Notes: generated by a model from the sequence alone, not told the origin. Positions 16,650 through 28,800 are shown, counted from the stretch's first letter. The stretch is 64,000 nucleotides of DNA from Candidatus Chloroploca asiatica (GCF_002532075.1 NZ_LYXE01000127.1:1-64000), one strand, 5' to 3'. Made by a program: numbers and translations.

Positions 16650-17921
16650 ATGGTCAGGCGTGTCGGTGGTATTGCTCAGGCATCACGGTATCAGTTCGCG
16701 AATGGCATGATTGCCCTTGTGCATCGCAATCCCAGTACACCTACGGTCAGTGTGCGCGGTGAGTTGCGCCTGGGGGCGGTTGATGAGCCGGCTTCCGCCA
16801 ATGGCCTTGCGTTGCTGACGGGCGCTGCGCTTATCCGTGGTGCCGGTGAGCGTACTTTTCAACAGTTGGTGGCCGAAACCGAGGCCCGTGGCTGTGGGGT
16901 CAGTGCCGCTGGTGGGCTCCACGCAACGAGTTTTGGTGGGCGCGCGCTGGTCGAAGATTTGCCCCTCATCCTTGAACTGCTGGCCGATATGCTCATCCGT
17001 CCGACCTTTCCGTTTCACGAGGTGACGAAACTGCGCAATCAGTTCTTGATGAGCCTCCGTGAACAAGAAGAAGAGCCGATGACTAGGGCGTCACGGGCGA
17101 TCCACACGTTGCTCTATCCGTCCGAACATCCTTATAGTCGCCTTTCGACCGGGACGCTTATGACGGTGCAGGCCCTGGAGCGTGACGATCTCGTGCGTTT
17201 TCATGGTGCTTATCATCCCCAGGACGCGATCATTGCTGTGGTTGGTGATGTTGAGCCTGATGCTGTCTTTGCGGCCCTGGAACGCCATTTTGGCTCATGG
17301 AATCCCGTTAAATCACCGCCCAAAACGACCCTGCCTGCGGTACCGCCACTGTACGAACCGCAGCGTTGCGATATCGTGATGGAGGGCAAGCTCCAGTCTG
17401 ATGTGATCTGGGCTGTCCACGGTCTGGCTCGCAATGATCCTGATTTTTATCCTGCGATGCTCGCCAATCTGATCCTCGGTCGCCTGGGGCTCGGGGGGCG
17501 GTTGGGCGAAGAGGTGCGGGAGAACCAGGGGATGGCCTACTATTGTTCGAGTAGCCTCGATGCTGATCTGGGCGCTGGCCCTTGGTCAGCCGTGGCCGGG
17601 GTCAACCCTAATGATGTCGAACGGGCGATCGAGGCGATGCTGCACGAGATCCGTCGCTTTGCCCACGAAGGGCCAACCGCACAGGAATTGGCCGATGCAC
17701 GTGATTTTCTTACCGGTATGCTTGTGCTTGGGCTTGAGACCAATGATGGTATGGCTGGAACCTTGCTGGCGATTGAACGCTATCAACTTGGCTTGGATTT
17801 TATTGAGCGCTACCCGGCGTTGCTTGCCACTGTTTCCCACGAAGAGATTCTGGAGGTGGCCCGGCGCTATCTGGGCGGTACTGGCTATGCCCTGGCAGTC
17901 GCGGGGCCTCCGGTGGTCTAA
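16650..17921 (+). CDS. M16-family peptidase homologue lacking the zinc motif
   Basis: A 423-residue protein with the two-domain M16B layout. N-domain: VSVRGELRLGAVDEP and FHEVTKLRNQFLMSLREQEE. Linker and C-domain: RFHGAYHPQDAIIAVVGDVEPDAVFAALERHFGSW and GGRLGEEVRENQGMAYYCSS. The catalytic HxxEH, expected near residue 60 where LLTGAALIRGAGERTF stands, is absent, so it should not be a zinc protease itself. The Arg/Tyr pair typical of the non-catalytic partner (RENQGMAYY) is kept. It therefore resembles the inactive subunit of heterodimeric M16 enzymes, but no active partner is adjacent. GGAG ribosome site precedes ATG at 16650. Confidence 0.85.
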   Translation: MVRRVGGIAQASRYQFANGMIALVHRNPSTPTVSVRGELRLGAVDEPASANGLALLTGAALIRGAGERTFQQLVAETEARGCGVSAAGGLHATSFGGRALVEDLPLILELLADMLIRPTFPFHEVTKLRNQFLMSLREQEEEPMTRASRAIHTLLYPSEHPYSRLSTGTLMTVQALERDDLVRFHGAYHPQDAIIAVVGDVEPDAVFAALERHFGSWNPVKSPPKTTLPAVPPLYEPQRCDIVMEGKLQSDVIWAVHGLARNDPDFYPAMLANLILGRLGLGGRLGEEVRENQGMAYYCSSSLDADLGAGPWSAVAGVNPNDVERAIEAMLHEIRRFAHEGPTAQELADARDFLTGMLVLGLETNDGMAGTLLAIERYQLGLDFIERYPALLATVSHEEILEVARRYLGGTGYALAVAGPPVV

Positions 17922-17968
17922 CGCCAATCCCTTGCACATAATACCAATGACGGTTCGTACCCCCGCAT

Positions 17969-18124
17969 TGTCATGCTGAGTACCATATGGCCGACGGGCC
18001 AGTGGTATGGAGAGAAACCAGTGCGCGTGTGCAGCCTGCATGGTCACCCCGAACGGAGTGAGGGGGCTTCCATGATGATCCGTGCAGATTCCTCACTGAG
18101 CCTGCGGCTTCGTTCGGAATGACA
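17969..18124. repeat. Imperfect inverted-repeat element
   Basis: TGTCATGCTGAG (17969-17980) and TTCGGAATGACA (18113-18124) are inverted at 9 of 12 positions and enclose ~130 bases without a gene, including CACCCCGAACGGAGTGAGG and AGATTCCTCACTGAGCC. It looks like a degraded member of the widespread TGTCATTCCGA-bounded intergenic repeats; only this copy is in the window. Confidence 0.45.
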
Positions 18125-18147
18125 GCGGAGGCGTTGCGATCCAACCA

Positions 18148-18179
18148 TGAATAAGGCATTCTTTGAATAAGGCATTCTT
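18148..18179 (+). repeat. Perfect 16-bp tandem duplication
   Basis: TGAATAAGGCATTCTT occurs twice head to tail just upstream of the 74-residue protein gene. It may be a slippage product or a paired regulator site. Confidence 0.8.
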
Positions 18180-18202
18180 TTTGACGCAAAGAGGAACAAT
18201 TA

Positions 18203-18427
18203 ATGATTGTTGCAGGTACCCGTGATGCCGTGCTGAATCAGGTTCAGATGCTCAGTATTCATGGCACGATCCTCTATGATCTTGTCTATACCCACGTAGG
18301 CGAAACTCAACCGCGTCAGGCTCGCCTCGGTAGTGAGAGTCTTTATGCCGAGCCGCAATCAGGTGATCTGATTCGGGTGCAGTATATGATGAACGTTGCT
18401 ACTACGGTAGCTCGTCGTATGGGGTAG
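18203..18427 (+). CDS. Small protein of unknown function (74 aa)
   Basis: A 74-residue protein beginning MIVAGTRDAVLNQVQMLSIH and containing LYDLVYTHVGETQPRQARLG and GDLIRVQYMMNV. No family recognised. The beta-rich pattern with SESLYAEPQSGDLIRVQ suggests a small barrel. An AGAGGAA ribosome site precedes ATG, and a hairpin with T6 follows at 18489-18511, supporting a separate gene. It lies upstream of the giant surface protein genes but is separated from them by that terminator. Confidence 0.6.
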   Translation: MIVAGTRDAVLNQVQMLSIHGTILYDLVYTHVGETQPRQARLGSESLYAEPQSGDLIRVQYMMNVATTVARRMG

Positions 18428-18488
18428 ATAAGGACTCGATTCCTATCGGTACCCTCTATCATGTGGTTACGACTCGTGCTAAAATAAC

Positions 18489-18511
18489 AGCGCGTATCGA
18501 TGCGCTTTTTT
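18489..18511 (+). terminator. Probable intrinsic terminator
   Basis: AGCGC (18489-18493) pairs with GCGCT (18502-18506) and is followed by a T6 run to 18511. Short stem, so strength is uncertain. It lies upstream of the first surface protein gene. Confidence 0.5.
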
Positions 18512-18580
18512 GGTATATCCTCTGTTGCTCTCCTCCCGATGGTATCGCCGTTGCCCCGGCGGCGGCACAAGGAGTTCGGC

Positions 18581-21500
18581 ATGGCTCCGCGCAGGCACAC
18601 TTTTCTTCTCCTCACGGTCGTTGCTCTGGTCGTTGCTTCGTTTGGTCTGGTCTCCCTGCTTCCCGCGCAGTCTGGTCGTTCCGAGGTGGTCTTTTTTATT
18701 GACACCTTGGAAGATCTTGATGGCGCCAATGGATGTGTGGAACCTGGCCCCGGTCGTACCTGTAGCCTCCGTCAGGCGATTGCGAGTGCGAATGCGCATC
18801 CATCAAGTAGTGATTATAAAGTCATTACCTTCCGTTATTTTACCGATGGCCCGCTCGCAACCGAGGGGGGCATTGTCCGGCTTGATTCCTTGAAGCCGGT
18901 GTTGCCCAAGCTTACGGCGGATCGCGTTGAAATTATTGCGAATGATCTCTTTGGTATTCCCAAGATCCAGCTCGATGGCAATGGCCGCGATGTCGGCTTG
19001 CAACTTGCTGGCAATGAGGGGTTGATCCGGGGCCTCAGTCTCTATGGCTTTTCGGATTTTGGGATTGAGGAATTTCTTGGTTCGGCGATCTATATTACGG
19101 GCAATAATAATCGGGTCGAGCGCTCGTTTATCGGGGTCAATCCGGATGGACAGACACTTCCCGGGCGGCAGAATTTTAGTGGCGTGCGGATCGAGGGCAG
19201 TGCCACTGGCAATGTGATCGGTGGGGCTGGTGGTTCCGGGGTCGCCAACTATATCAGCGGCAATACGCAAAATGGGGTCATTATTCGCAATGCCTCGGGC
19301 AATTTTGTCCAGAATAATTTCATTGGCATTGTACGTGAGAATCAGTCAACAACACTCGTTGCCCGTGGCAATGGGCAGTACGGGGTGCAAATTGCGAGTA
19401 TTAGCAGTAGCCTCAGTACCGATAATGTGATTGGTGGTACGAGTGCCGAACTCGCGAATGTGATTGCTGATAATGGTCAGGCCGGCATTCTGCTGCGCGG
19501 TTCGGGTACCATTACTAATTTTGTTCAGGCCAATTATGTTGGCCTCGATAGTGCGAATAATGATTTCAAGAACCGTGCTGATGGTCTTCTCCTTGAGGCT
19601 GGCGCACGCAATAACCGCATTGGTGGCTCGGGGGCGGCCCCCCTGGTGATCAGCAATAATGTCAATTATGGCATCCATCTGCGCCTCAATGGCGATCTCA
19701 CGCGTGATAACGTGATCGCCGGGACGACCTTTATTGGAACTCGCACCGATGGGGTGACTGCCTTTGGCAATGGTCGCGGTGGGGTGCTGATTGCCCCCGG
19801 GGTGACAGGAACGCAGATCCAGGGTGCTGGCAATAGTCTGCGTATTGCCGCGAATGGTGGGCCCGGCGTGATTGTTGGTGGCCTTGGTGAACTGGCCGCC
19901 AATAATCGGATCGAACAAGCATTGATTGGCTTGGTGCCTGCCCCTGGTGGCTTCCAGGCCCGCCCTAATGCGCTCGGTGGGGTCGCGATCGTTACTTCGA
20001 CGACGACCCTCTTGCACAATAATCGGATTGGCGGCAATACAACCAGTGGGGTGGATATTGGCCCCGGTGCGACTGCTGTGACGTTGACGGGCAATACCAT
20101 TACGGCGAATAGCGCCAATGGGGTGGCGATCCTGCCTGGCGTGACTGATGTGACCTTGACCGGCAATATGATCAGTGCCAATGCGGCCTATGGGGTTCAC
20201 GTTGGGTCCGGGGTTCAACGCACAAGTCTTGCCGGTAATACGGTGGCTGATCAGACCCTTGCTGGCGTCTGGCTCGATGGGGCCAGCAATACAACGCTTA
20301 TAACTAATACGCTGACTGGCAATGCCGCCGGGGGGCTTGTTGTTCAGACGTCTACCAATACGACGATCACCGAGAATGTCTTTGGTGCGAATGATCCGTT
20401 TGGGTTGCGGATCAGTGAGAGTGTGACGACGACGGTTGATCGCAATTGGGTTGGTTTGACGATGGATGCACGCACGGCGTTGGGGAACCTCGGTACGGGT
20501 ATCGAGGTCTTTGATGCGCAGATGACCGCGCTTACCAATAATTTTGTGGCGAGCAATGCGGGCCCTGGGATGGTGATTACCGGTACCAAGACCCGTGCGA
20601 CGAATGTGCAAGGCAATGTCACCGGGTTATTGCGCGATGCCGCTGGTTTCGCCCGGGTGATGAGCCCTAACCTTGGTCCGCAACTCCTTGTCGCCGAGGG
20701 GCCGTATTTGACGATGATCAGTGGCAATACCATCGCGGGTGATAATGATCCGCTCACCGCCTACCCCGGGATCGTGATCTCGGGCACGCAGACCTTCACC
20801 GCGACGGTTGAGGCTAATCGCATTGGTTTTGTGCCCACTGCACCACCTGATGGCGAACCCTTCCTCAGTTTTGGTCATAGCGAGGGGATTGTTGTTGAGG
20901 GTGCGCACTATGTCCAGATTCGTAATAATAATCGTATTCGTCGTAATGATGGGGCTGCAATTCGCCTCACCGATGTGATGTCGGCGACGGTGACTGATCA
21001 TATGGCGGATCGGGCGATCTTTGAGAATGGCCGTGGCATTGTGGTCACAGGTGCGTCGCAGTTTGTGACGCTGGCTCAGAATGAGTTGGTGGCGAATCGT
21101 GGCGATGCAATTGCGCTCGAGACGGTCGGCCAGATCGCCGATGTGTTGGTGCGCGAAAATACGCTACGGGCCAATCAGGGGTTTGGGATTCTGCTCAACG
21201 GCAATGTCCAGCGGGTGAAACTCCCCGGCAATCGGCTCAGTTTCAATCAGGCCGGTGGCATTGATTTTGTGCGTGCAGCTCCTTCGCCCGCCGCAACTAA
21301 TCCTAATCATGATCTTGCCCCGCCTATTATCGATCTCACTGGCACTGATCCGATGCGCTTGCGGGTCTTTGATAATGGTACGTTCCAGGGACGGGTAATC
21401 ACCGCGACGCTCGAACCCGGGGCTTTGCCCGCGCCCCTCGCTGGCTGTGTCACCTGCACGATCGAGGTCTTTCGCCCTGATCCTGAGTCGCTCGGTCAGG

Positions 21501-22807
21501 GTCTGACGTCGCTGGTGACGGTCACCGCTTCGCCCGAAGGTCTCTATAGCGGCCAGTTTGAAAACCTGACCGACACCCTCGAGTTGTTGCTGATCGCCAC
21601 TGATGTGCTCAGCAATAGTTCTGAGTATGGTGTCTTCCCGGTGCGTCGGGGCATGGTCTTCCAGGAAGCAAATCTGATCCGCGAGGCGATCCCCGGTGAG
21701 ACGGTGCTCTTTACGCTTGCCTTGTCGAATACGGGAACCTTGAACCTCGTTGATCTCCAGGTCGATGTTTCGGCTCCGCTTGAGGGCTGGACACTCGTGA
21801 CGAATCCAGTGACGAGTACGCTGCAGACTCTGGCGGATGGCGAAGTCAAGCAACTCACGTTCGCGTTGACGTTGCCCCCAGGGGCACACCCGAATGCACG
21901 CGCTGGTCTGGTCAATGTGCTGAATGTGACGGTTCGCAATGCCTATGGTCCACCAACAACCGCTCGGTTGGAGACACGTGTCCGGGCGCAGCCGATCCTC
22001 CAGGTTGATCCGCCGGTGGCCGTGGGATCTGCCCGACCAGGGGCGGTGGTCGAACATCGGCATACGCTTCGCAATCAAGGCAATGTCGCGGTTACGGCTA
22101 ATCTTGTCGCCGTGACTCGTGATGCCATTGGGATCACCGAGCTCTGGACAACGACGTTGCCGACGACGACGGTGACCCTCGCGCCCGAGACCGAGACGAC
22201 TGTCGCGGTATTGGTGCGCGTGCCGCCTGGTGCCCAGGTGCTCGATCCGCTGGGCAATCCGGTGCAGGCGACGACGAGTGTCACGGCAACGGTGCCAGCT
22301 TTTGAGGGGGCGAATCCGTTGCTCAGTTACCCTGAGTTGACCCTGCCCTTTATGGCGACAACCCGCGTTGGCCTGGCCCCCGATGCTGATCTTGAACGCG
22401 ACGAGACCACCGAGGCTGTGGCGGGCGGTGAGGCGATCTTTACCCATACGGTGTTCAACCAGAGCAACGGGACGGCCTTTTTCTGTCTGGTTGCTTCGAC
22501 GACCAAAGGCAGTACGGTGCGCTTCGAATCGGCCACCCGCGATTTTGTGCTTGATGCGAATGGCTGCTTCCGCCTCGATCTGGTCAATGATGGCAGTCAA
22601 CAGCCACCGCTCTTCCGTGAAGCCCAGTTCCGGGCAATCGTTTCGCTTGATCCGCGTCTTTTGCCCAACGAGCGCGAGCTTGTCACGTTGACCTTGCGCG
22701 AAGCTTCAACCGAGGAAATCATCAGCGATGCAACGCTGGTCAATCAGATCACGATTGTCCGTGGCAATCTGCTTCCGAGGGTGTGGTTACCGCTGGTGCA
22801 AAAATAA
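18581..22807 (+). CDS. Giant secreted CSLREA / right-handed beta-helix surface protein (1408 aa)
   Basis: Residues 1-32 form a signal peptide (TFLLLTVVALVVASFGLVSL). A CSLREA motif follows (TCSLRQAIASANAH near residue 65). Residues ~110-930 are a right-handed parallel beta-helix of ~22-residue coils rich in Asn and Gly (GNNNRVERSFIGVNPDG, NTITANSANGVAI). Residues ~1000-1390 are beta-sandwich repeats with CARDB/NEW3-like text (FTLALSNTGTLNLVDLQVDV, VVEHRHTLRNQGNVAV). The C-terminus RVWLPLVQK matches the end of the next protein. Likely a cell-surface adhesin or polysaccharide-binding protein. ATG at 18581 is chosen for its AAGGAG site and fitting signal peptide; 27 upstream in-frame residues do not look coding. 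It lies 12 bases before the second giant gene. Confidence 0.88.
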   Translation: MAPRRHTFLLLTVVALVVASFGLVSLLPAQSGRSEVVFFIDTLEDLDGANGCVEPGPGRTCSLRQAIASANAHPSSSDYKVITFRYFTDGPLATEGGIVRLDSLKPVLPKLTADRVEIIANDLFGIPKIQLDGNGRDVGLQLAGNEGLIRGLSLYGFSDFGIEEFLGSAIYITGNNNRVERSFIGVNPDGQTLPGRQNFSGVRIEGSATGNVIGGAGGSGVANYISGNTQNGVIIRNASGNFVQNNFIGIVRENQSTTLVARGNGQYGVQIASISSSLSTDNVIGGTSAELANVIADNGQAGILLRGSGTITNFVQANYVGLDSANNDFKNRADGLLLEAGARNNRIGGSGAAPLVISNNVNYGIHLRLNGDLTRDNVIAGTTFIGTRTDGVTAFGNGRGGVLIAPGVTGTQIQGAGNSLRIAANGGPGVIVGGLGELAANNRIEQALIGLVPAPGGFQARPNALGGVAIVTSTTTLLHNNRIGGNTTSGVDIGPGATAVTLTGNTITANSANGVAILPGVTDVTLTGNMISANAAYGVHVGSGVQRTSLAGNTVADQTLAGVWLDGASNTTLITNTLTGNAAGGLVVQTSTNTTITENVFGANDPFGLRISESVTTTVDRNWVGLTMDARTALGNLGTGIEVFDAQMTALTNNFVASNAGPGMVITGTKTRATNVQGNVTGLLRDAAGFARVMSPNLGPQLLVAEGPYLTMISGNTIAGDNDPLTAYPGIVISGTQTFTATVEANRIGFVPTAPPDGEPFLSFGHSEGIVVEGAHYVQIRNNNRIRRNDGAAIRLTDVMSATVTDHMADRAIFENGRGIVVTGASQFVTLAQNELVANRGDAIALETVGQIADVLVRENTLRANQGFGILLNGNVQRVKLPGNRLSFNQAGGIDFVRAAPSPAATNPNHDLAPPIIDLTGTDPMRLRVFDNGTFQGRVITATLEPGALPAPLAGCVTCTIEVFRPDPESLGQGLTSLVTVTASPEGLYSGQFENLTDTLELLLIATDVLSNSSEYGVFPVRRGMVFQEANLIREAIPGETVLFTLALSNTGTLNLVDLQVDVSAPLEGWTLVTNPVTSTLQTLADGEVKQLTFALTLPPGAHPNARAGLVNVLNVTVRNAYGPPTTARLETRVRAQPILQVDPPVAVGSARPGAVVEHRHTLRNQGNVAVTANLVAVTRDAIGITELWTTTLPTTTVTLAPETETTVAVLVRVPPGAQVLDPLGNPVQATTSVTATVPAFEGANPLLSYPELTLPFMATTRVGLAPDADLERDETTEAVAGGEAIFTHTVFNQSNGTAFFCLVASTTKGSTVRFESATRDFVLDANGCFRLDLVNDGSQQPPLFREAQFRAIVSLDPRLLPNERELVTLTLREASTEEIISDATLVNQITIVRGNLLPRVWLPLVQK

Positions 22808-22819
22808 AGGAGGGGCACC

Positions 22820-25800
22820 GTGGCATCACTCAATCGTCGTCTCGCGCTAGTCCTCGTGCTGGCGCTGCTCTTCTCGTTGCTCGCAGCGCTGCCGGTGCCC
22901 TGGTCGATTGTCGCTGCTCAGGAGAATATTGTCGTCAGCAATCTCACTGACCTTGACAATGGTGGGGCCAATGATTGTGGCTCTGATGGGTGTAGCCTGC
23001 GCGAGGCGATCCGCCTGGCGAATAGCCGCACTGGCCCCAATACCATCACGTTTAGCGTGACCGGGACGATCTTCCTGGAAACGGCCTTGCCCATCTTGAC
23101 TGATGACGAGACGACGCTTGATGCGACCAGCGCCGATCCTGCGGGGACGCAGCCCAATGTGACGCTGAATGCCTTGGGCATTGCGCCGGGCTCGCATGGC
23201 TTGCATCTCCAGAGCAACAACAATGTGGTGCGGGGCCTGGCGATTATTCGTGCTCCGGCGGGTATGTCGGCGGATCTCGCTGGGGCGGGCATCTTTCTTG
23301 ATGGTGCGAGCGGCAATCAACTCTATCAGAACTGGCTCGGCCTCGCTGCCGATGGGACGGCCCAGGGCAATCAGGGCTATGGCCTGCTTATCGGCAATGG
23401 GGCGAGCAATAATATCATTGGGGCTGACCGTGATGATCAACGCAATGTCTTGACGTCGAATGTCATGGGCGGCATTCGGATCAATTCGGCGAGCAACACG
23501 GCGTTAAACCAGAATAATCTGATCGAGGGCAACTATATTGGGACGACGCCCGCGGGCGATGCTGCTGGCAACAATGGGACACGCACAGACAGCGCGGGGA
23601 TGAGCCTGGGCGCCGGTGCGGTCAATACGACGATCCGGAACAATGTGATCGGGGGGTTCCCTCAGTCGTTTGGGATTTTTATGCCCGGCCTTGGACAGGT
23701 GTCGACCAACCCGCTCATTGCGCGTGACAACGTGATTGTGGGCAATGCGATCGGGGTGACGCGTGGCGGCACGCCCATTCCGAATAGATTTGGTCTTCAG
23801 CTTGGGAGCAATGCCTATGGTCCGCGCAATACGACGATTGGTGGGCTCGATCCACTTGACCGCAACATCATTGCGGGCAATACCAATTACGGTATTCGTT
23901 TCTTTGATAGCGGGTTTGCCTGGGGCGATGCGACCATTCTTGGCAATCTGATCGGTTTGACTGCCGATGGGACGCCACTCCCGAATGGCACAACCAGTGA
24001 TAGCTCGTCGGGGGCGATCTTCATTGGGTTACTTGGCGGTGGTACTACCCAGTTTCCGCCTGGTCGCGTCACGGTTGGCCCCAAGAATGTGATCGCGGCG
24101 AGCCGTAGTTTTGGCGTTCATGTTCGTTCGAGTAACCATGTCATCAAGGGCAATTATCTTGGTACCAGTGCGTCTGGTGATCGTTCTGAAGCGGGTCAGA
24201 CAGCCTTCGGTGGCGCGAGTATTTTTCTTGAGCATGGTACCGGGGTGACTATTGGCGGGACGACGATAGCTGACCGCAATGTGATTGCGTATGGCGGTGC
24301 GCTGATCGGTGGTGCGCGTGCCGCGATCCTGATCAATCCGGTGGCGCTGGGAACCAATCGCTGCAGCAATGGGACCTGTACAACGAGTGGTCACCTGATC
24401 GAGGGCAACTATCTCGGGGTGCGCCCTGATGGCGTGACGCCGTTGAATGCGGCCTCGCCTTCCGGTACCGAGGGCATGCGGATCTGGCGCACCACCGGCG
24501 TGACGGTGCGCAATAATCTGATTGGTGGGGTTGGCCAGGGTCTTGCCCTGGGCGAACCGAGTGTTGCTGCTGGTGCCGTTACGAATCTCTTGATCGAGGG
24601 CAATCTTATTGGTGCCCCGGCAACGGGCGAGTTGCCGCTTGATGCCAATCTCGCCGCCGCTCCGCGCAATTTCTCGGTTGGCATTCGTCTCTTTAATGGC
24701 TCAAACAATGTAATCCGTCAGAACCTCGTTGCCTATAATGGCTCCGGCCAGAGTTTTGATGTCGTACCTGGTATTTTGATTGGTGCGCTGTTTGATGGAA
24801 ATCTCGCCAGTAATAATGATCTGCTTGGCAATCGTCTGGTGCGCAATGGTGGTGCCGATGCACCCGGTATTCAGATTCGCGGCGCGACTGGCATTCGGAT
24901 TTCGCAGACGACGACCGAGTTTCATCAGGGGCCGGGGATTGCTCTGCTTGAAGGCGGCAATGCCGGGCGTACCCCGCCGACGCTGAATCCGCAGCTGCAA
25001 CAGAATCCCGAGCCTCAACCCCCCAGTGTCACTGGCTTGACGGATCCCGCCTGTGGCCTCGGTTGCACGGTTGAGATCTTTACAACTTCGCGTGGCACCG
25101 AGGCCGACGAGGGGCCGATCTATCTTGCATCGGGCTTAACGCTCGCTGATGGAACCTTCAATATTCCGTTGCCCGTCTGTCAGCGCTATATTAATGCAAC
25201 GGTGACTGATGCTACTGGCAATACGTCGCCTTTTAGTACCCGCATTGACCTCGGAGTTGATAATCCGTGTGCGCCCATTGCGTTTGATCTCGTCGCCGAT
25301 CCGGCTGGTACCGAACGTGCCGTGGCCCCTGGCGAGCAGACAACCTATCTGCATACGCTCAATAATACTTCTCCGATCACCCTGACGTTCTCGGTGGCCC
25401 TGACTTCGACCCAGCGCTGGGCCAATGGGCCAACCCTGGTCACGGTGCCTCCCAATGCGTCAACCGAGATTCCTGTGACGGTGACGGTGCCTGCTACCCA
25501 GGCCGAGGCGGCCACCGAAACGACGAGTGTCCGTGCGCTCGTCGGGACGGCGCGTTCGTCGAATGTGGTGGTGAATACGACGACGGTGCGTTTGCCTGGC
25601 CCCGCCTTCCCTGCGCTCACCGGTCCCCTGACGACGACGCTCGCCGGGCCGACGACGATCTTTACCCATACGGTGAGCAATGTCGGCGATGTGGTTGGTG
25701 ATTTCACGGTCGCTAGTACCGGTTTTGTTGGCGATGCGCCGCCCGGATGGTCGGTGGCGTCGGTGACACCAGCGTCATTTACGCTGACTCCTACGCAGAC

Positions 25801-28800
25801 GATGACGGTCTCTGTGCTGGTCAATACGCCTGGTGCGCCCCCCGCTGGCTCCGTCGTCTTTGGGTTGCGGGCCTTTGTAACGGGTGACGAGGCGCGGGTG
25901 GCTCAGACTGCCAATACGATTATCGTGCCGGTGGTGCGTGGCTTTGCCTTTACCCCTGCGACGCTGCAGCGTGTGACTACTGATCCTGGGGCAACGGCGC
26001 GGTTCACCTATGTCCTGACTAATACCGGCAATGCTGCTGATAGCTTCGCCATTGCGACATCGGCTCCACCGGCTGGCTTGACGCTCACTGGTGTAACTGC
26101 GACGCCGAGTCTGAGCAATCTGGCTACCGGGAGCTCGTCCACGGTGCAGGTGAGCTATGCGGTGGCGGATGATGCGCTCGCCGGGACTTATCCGTTGACG
26201 GTGACGGCGCGTGTCACTGGCGGCGCTGATCCGCCCCCGCCTGCGCCGCGTTCGCTTGAGGTGGTCGTCCTCGGCAGTGGGGCGGTGACGCTTACCCCTG
26301 AGCGTGCCGAGCCGCCCGTCGTTGATCTCGCCGGGGCGACGCAACCGGTTGCGGTGACGACGGTCTTTACGGCGGCCAATACCGGCAATGCGTCGGCACC
26401 GATCCTGCCCGGGCCGGTGACTGGACTTCCCGCTGGCTGGACGGGTGAGGTGACGGGCAATGCCTGTCCGTCTGACCTCCCCGGTCTTGCGCCAGCAGCC
26501 TCATGCCTCTTTACCGTGACAGTCACCGTGCCGCCTACCGCTGATGCCGGGGTTACCGATCTCACGGTCGCGGCCACGGCCGATAATAGCGCCCAGACGA
26601 ATCCGGCTGTGCCTGATGTCACCGATGAAGCCACGCTCCGTGTGCAGGTTGCGGTGGTGCGCGGGGTGGCCCTGCGCCCTGCGAACCTCGCGCAAGCGGC
26701 GTTGCCTGGCGACACGGTGACCTTTGTGCATACGCTCGAAAATACCGGCAATGCACCCGATAGCTATACGCTCACGGTGAGCCAGACGGCGACGTTGCCA
26801 GCCTGGACGCTCAGTCTGACCCCGACAGCGGTGAGTGATCTGGCGCGTGATGGCACACGGACGATCACAACAACGACGGTGGTGCCGGCGAATCTGCTGG
26901 CGGGAGATGTCAAACAGTTGACGGTGCGGGCCGTCGGGGTGAACGATGGGCCGACCGCAGAAGTGACCGCTGTCGTGACGATCGGGTCACTGGTTGCGGG
27001 CGAATTGCTTGACAGCCCGCGTGGCAGCGTTGATCCCGGTGAGACGACGACCTATACGGTGACAGTGCGCAATACGGGCACCGAACGCACCAGGTATACG
27101 CTGGTCTTGAGCGATACGCTGTCGGGATGGCGTTCTGCAGTTGGCCCGGCGACGCCTGCTTTGCCGCCGGGGATGACCGGCACGCTGGTGATCAGTGTGA
27201 CCGCACCGCTTGATGCTCCATCCGACGCTACCAATACAACGCAACTGCGCCTGGTCGAGGATGGTGCGCCCACGGTCATCCTTGATGAACGGGAAGCAAC
27301 TACGCGCATTGGGCCGGTGGTACGCGGCTTCCTCTTTACCCCCGCAACGCTCCAGCGTGTGACCACCGACCCCGGGACAACCGTACGCTTCAGTTACCGG
27401 TTGACCAATACCGGCAATGTGGCCGATAGCTTCACCATTGTTCCTTCGGTGCCGCCTGCCGGGTTGAGTGTGGCGGGGGTTTCGGCAACGCCGAGTCTGA
27501 ATGATCTTCCCGTTGGCGCTGGCTCGACCGTGCATGTAAGCTACACGGTTGGGGTTGGTGTGTTGGAGGGAACGTACCCGTTGACGATCACCGCTCGCGT
27601 GAGCGGGGGCGATGATCCTCCCCCAGATGCCCTGCGTGCCGCTGAGCTTGTGGTGCGTGGGCGTGGTGCGGTCGCACTTGCGCCCACGCTGGCCGAGCCG
27701 CCAGCGGTTGATCTGGCCGGGGCGACGCAACCAGTCGCGCTCACGGTGGTCTTTACGGCAACCAATACGGGCAACGCACCTGCGCCGATCCTGCCCGGGC
27801 CAGTGACTGGTCTGCCGGCTGGCTGGACAGGTGAGGTGACAGGTAATGCGTGTCCTGCTGCGTTGCCTGGCCTGGCCCCGGCGGCGACGTGTCGCTTTAC
27901 CGTCACGGTCTCGATTCCCGCCGATGCTGATGGTGGTGTGACTGATCTGACGGTGGCAGCCACGGCAGATAATAGCGCACGCACCAATCCGACGGTGCCG
28001 GATGCCACTGATGAAGCCACGCTGCGCGTTCGTGTGGCGGTTGAACGAGGCGTCGCGTTGCGGCCTGATGGGCTTGCCCAGTTAGCCGGCCCCGGTCAGA
28101 CCGCGACGTTTGTCCATACGCTCGAAAATACGGGGAACGCGCCCGATAGCTTTAATCTGAGTGTGCTCCAGCCCCAGGCTGAACCAGTCTGGACGGTGGC
28201 GGTGAGTCCTTCGCTGGTCAGCGATCTGGCGCGTGATGGAACCCGTACCATTACCACGACAGCGGTGGTGCCTGCGACGGCACTGCCGGGCGAAAGTGTG
28301 CGCCTGACGCTCCGTGCGGCCGGTGTCAATGCTGGCCCGGTGGCCGAAGTCACGGCGCTCGTGACGGTCACGGAACGGGTCGTGCGTGACTTTGTCTTTA
28401 CCCCCGAGCCACTCCAGCGCCGTACCACGGTTCCTGGCACGACGGTGCGTTTCACGTATGTCTTGACTAACACCGGCAATGGGGTCGATAGCTTTGCCCT
28501 TGATAGCTCGGTGCCGCCTGCCGGCGTGACGCTGCTCGACGTGACGGCAACGCCGAGTCTCGATAATTTGGCGGCGGGAGTCAGTTCCGAAGTTCAGATC
28601 AGGTATGCGGTTGATTCGGCGGCGCTGGCGGGAACCTACCCGTTGACGATCACGGCGCGGGCGGTCGGTGGCCTTGAGCCGCCTGCGCCAGCCGTGCGTT
28701 CAATTGAACTTGTTGTGGTCGCCGGAGGATCGGTCGTGTTGAGTCCTGATCTGGTCGCACCGCCCGAGGTTAACCTTGCCGGGGTGACGCAACCTGTCGC

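Noticed and set aside
19346-22600. Long antisense frames in the first giant surface gene
   Set aside because: Repetitive coding sequence on the plus strand explains them; no ribosome sites or motifs.
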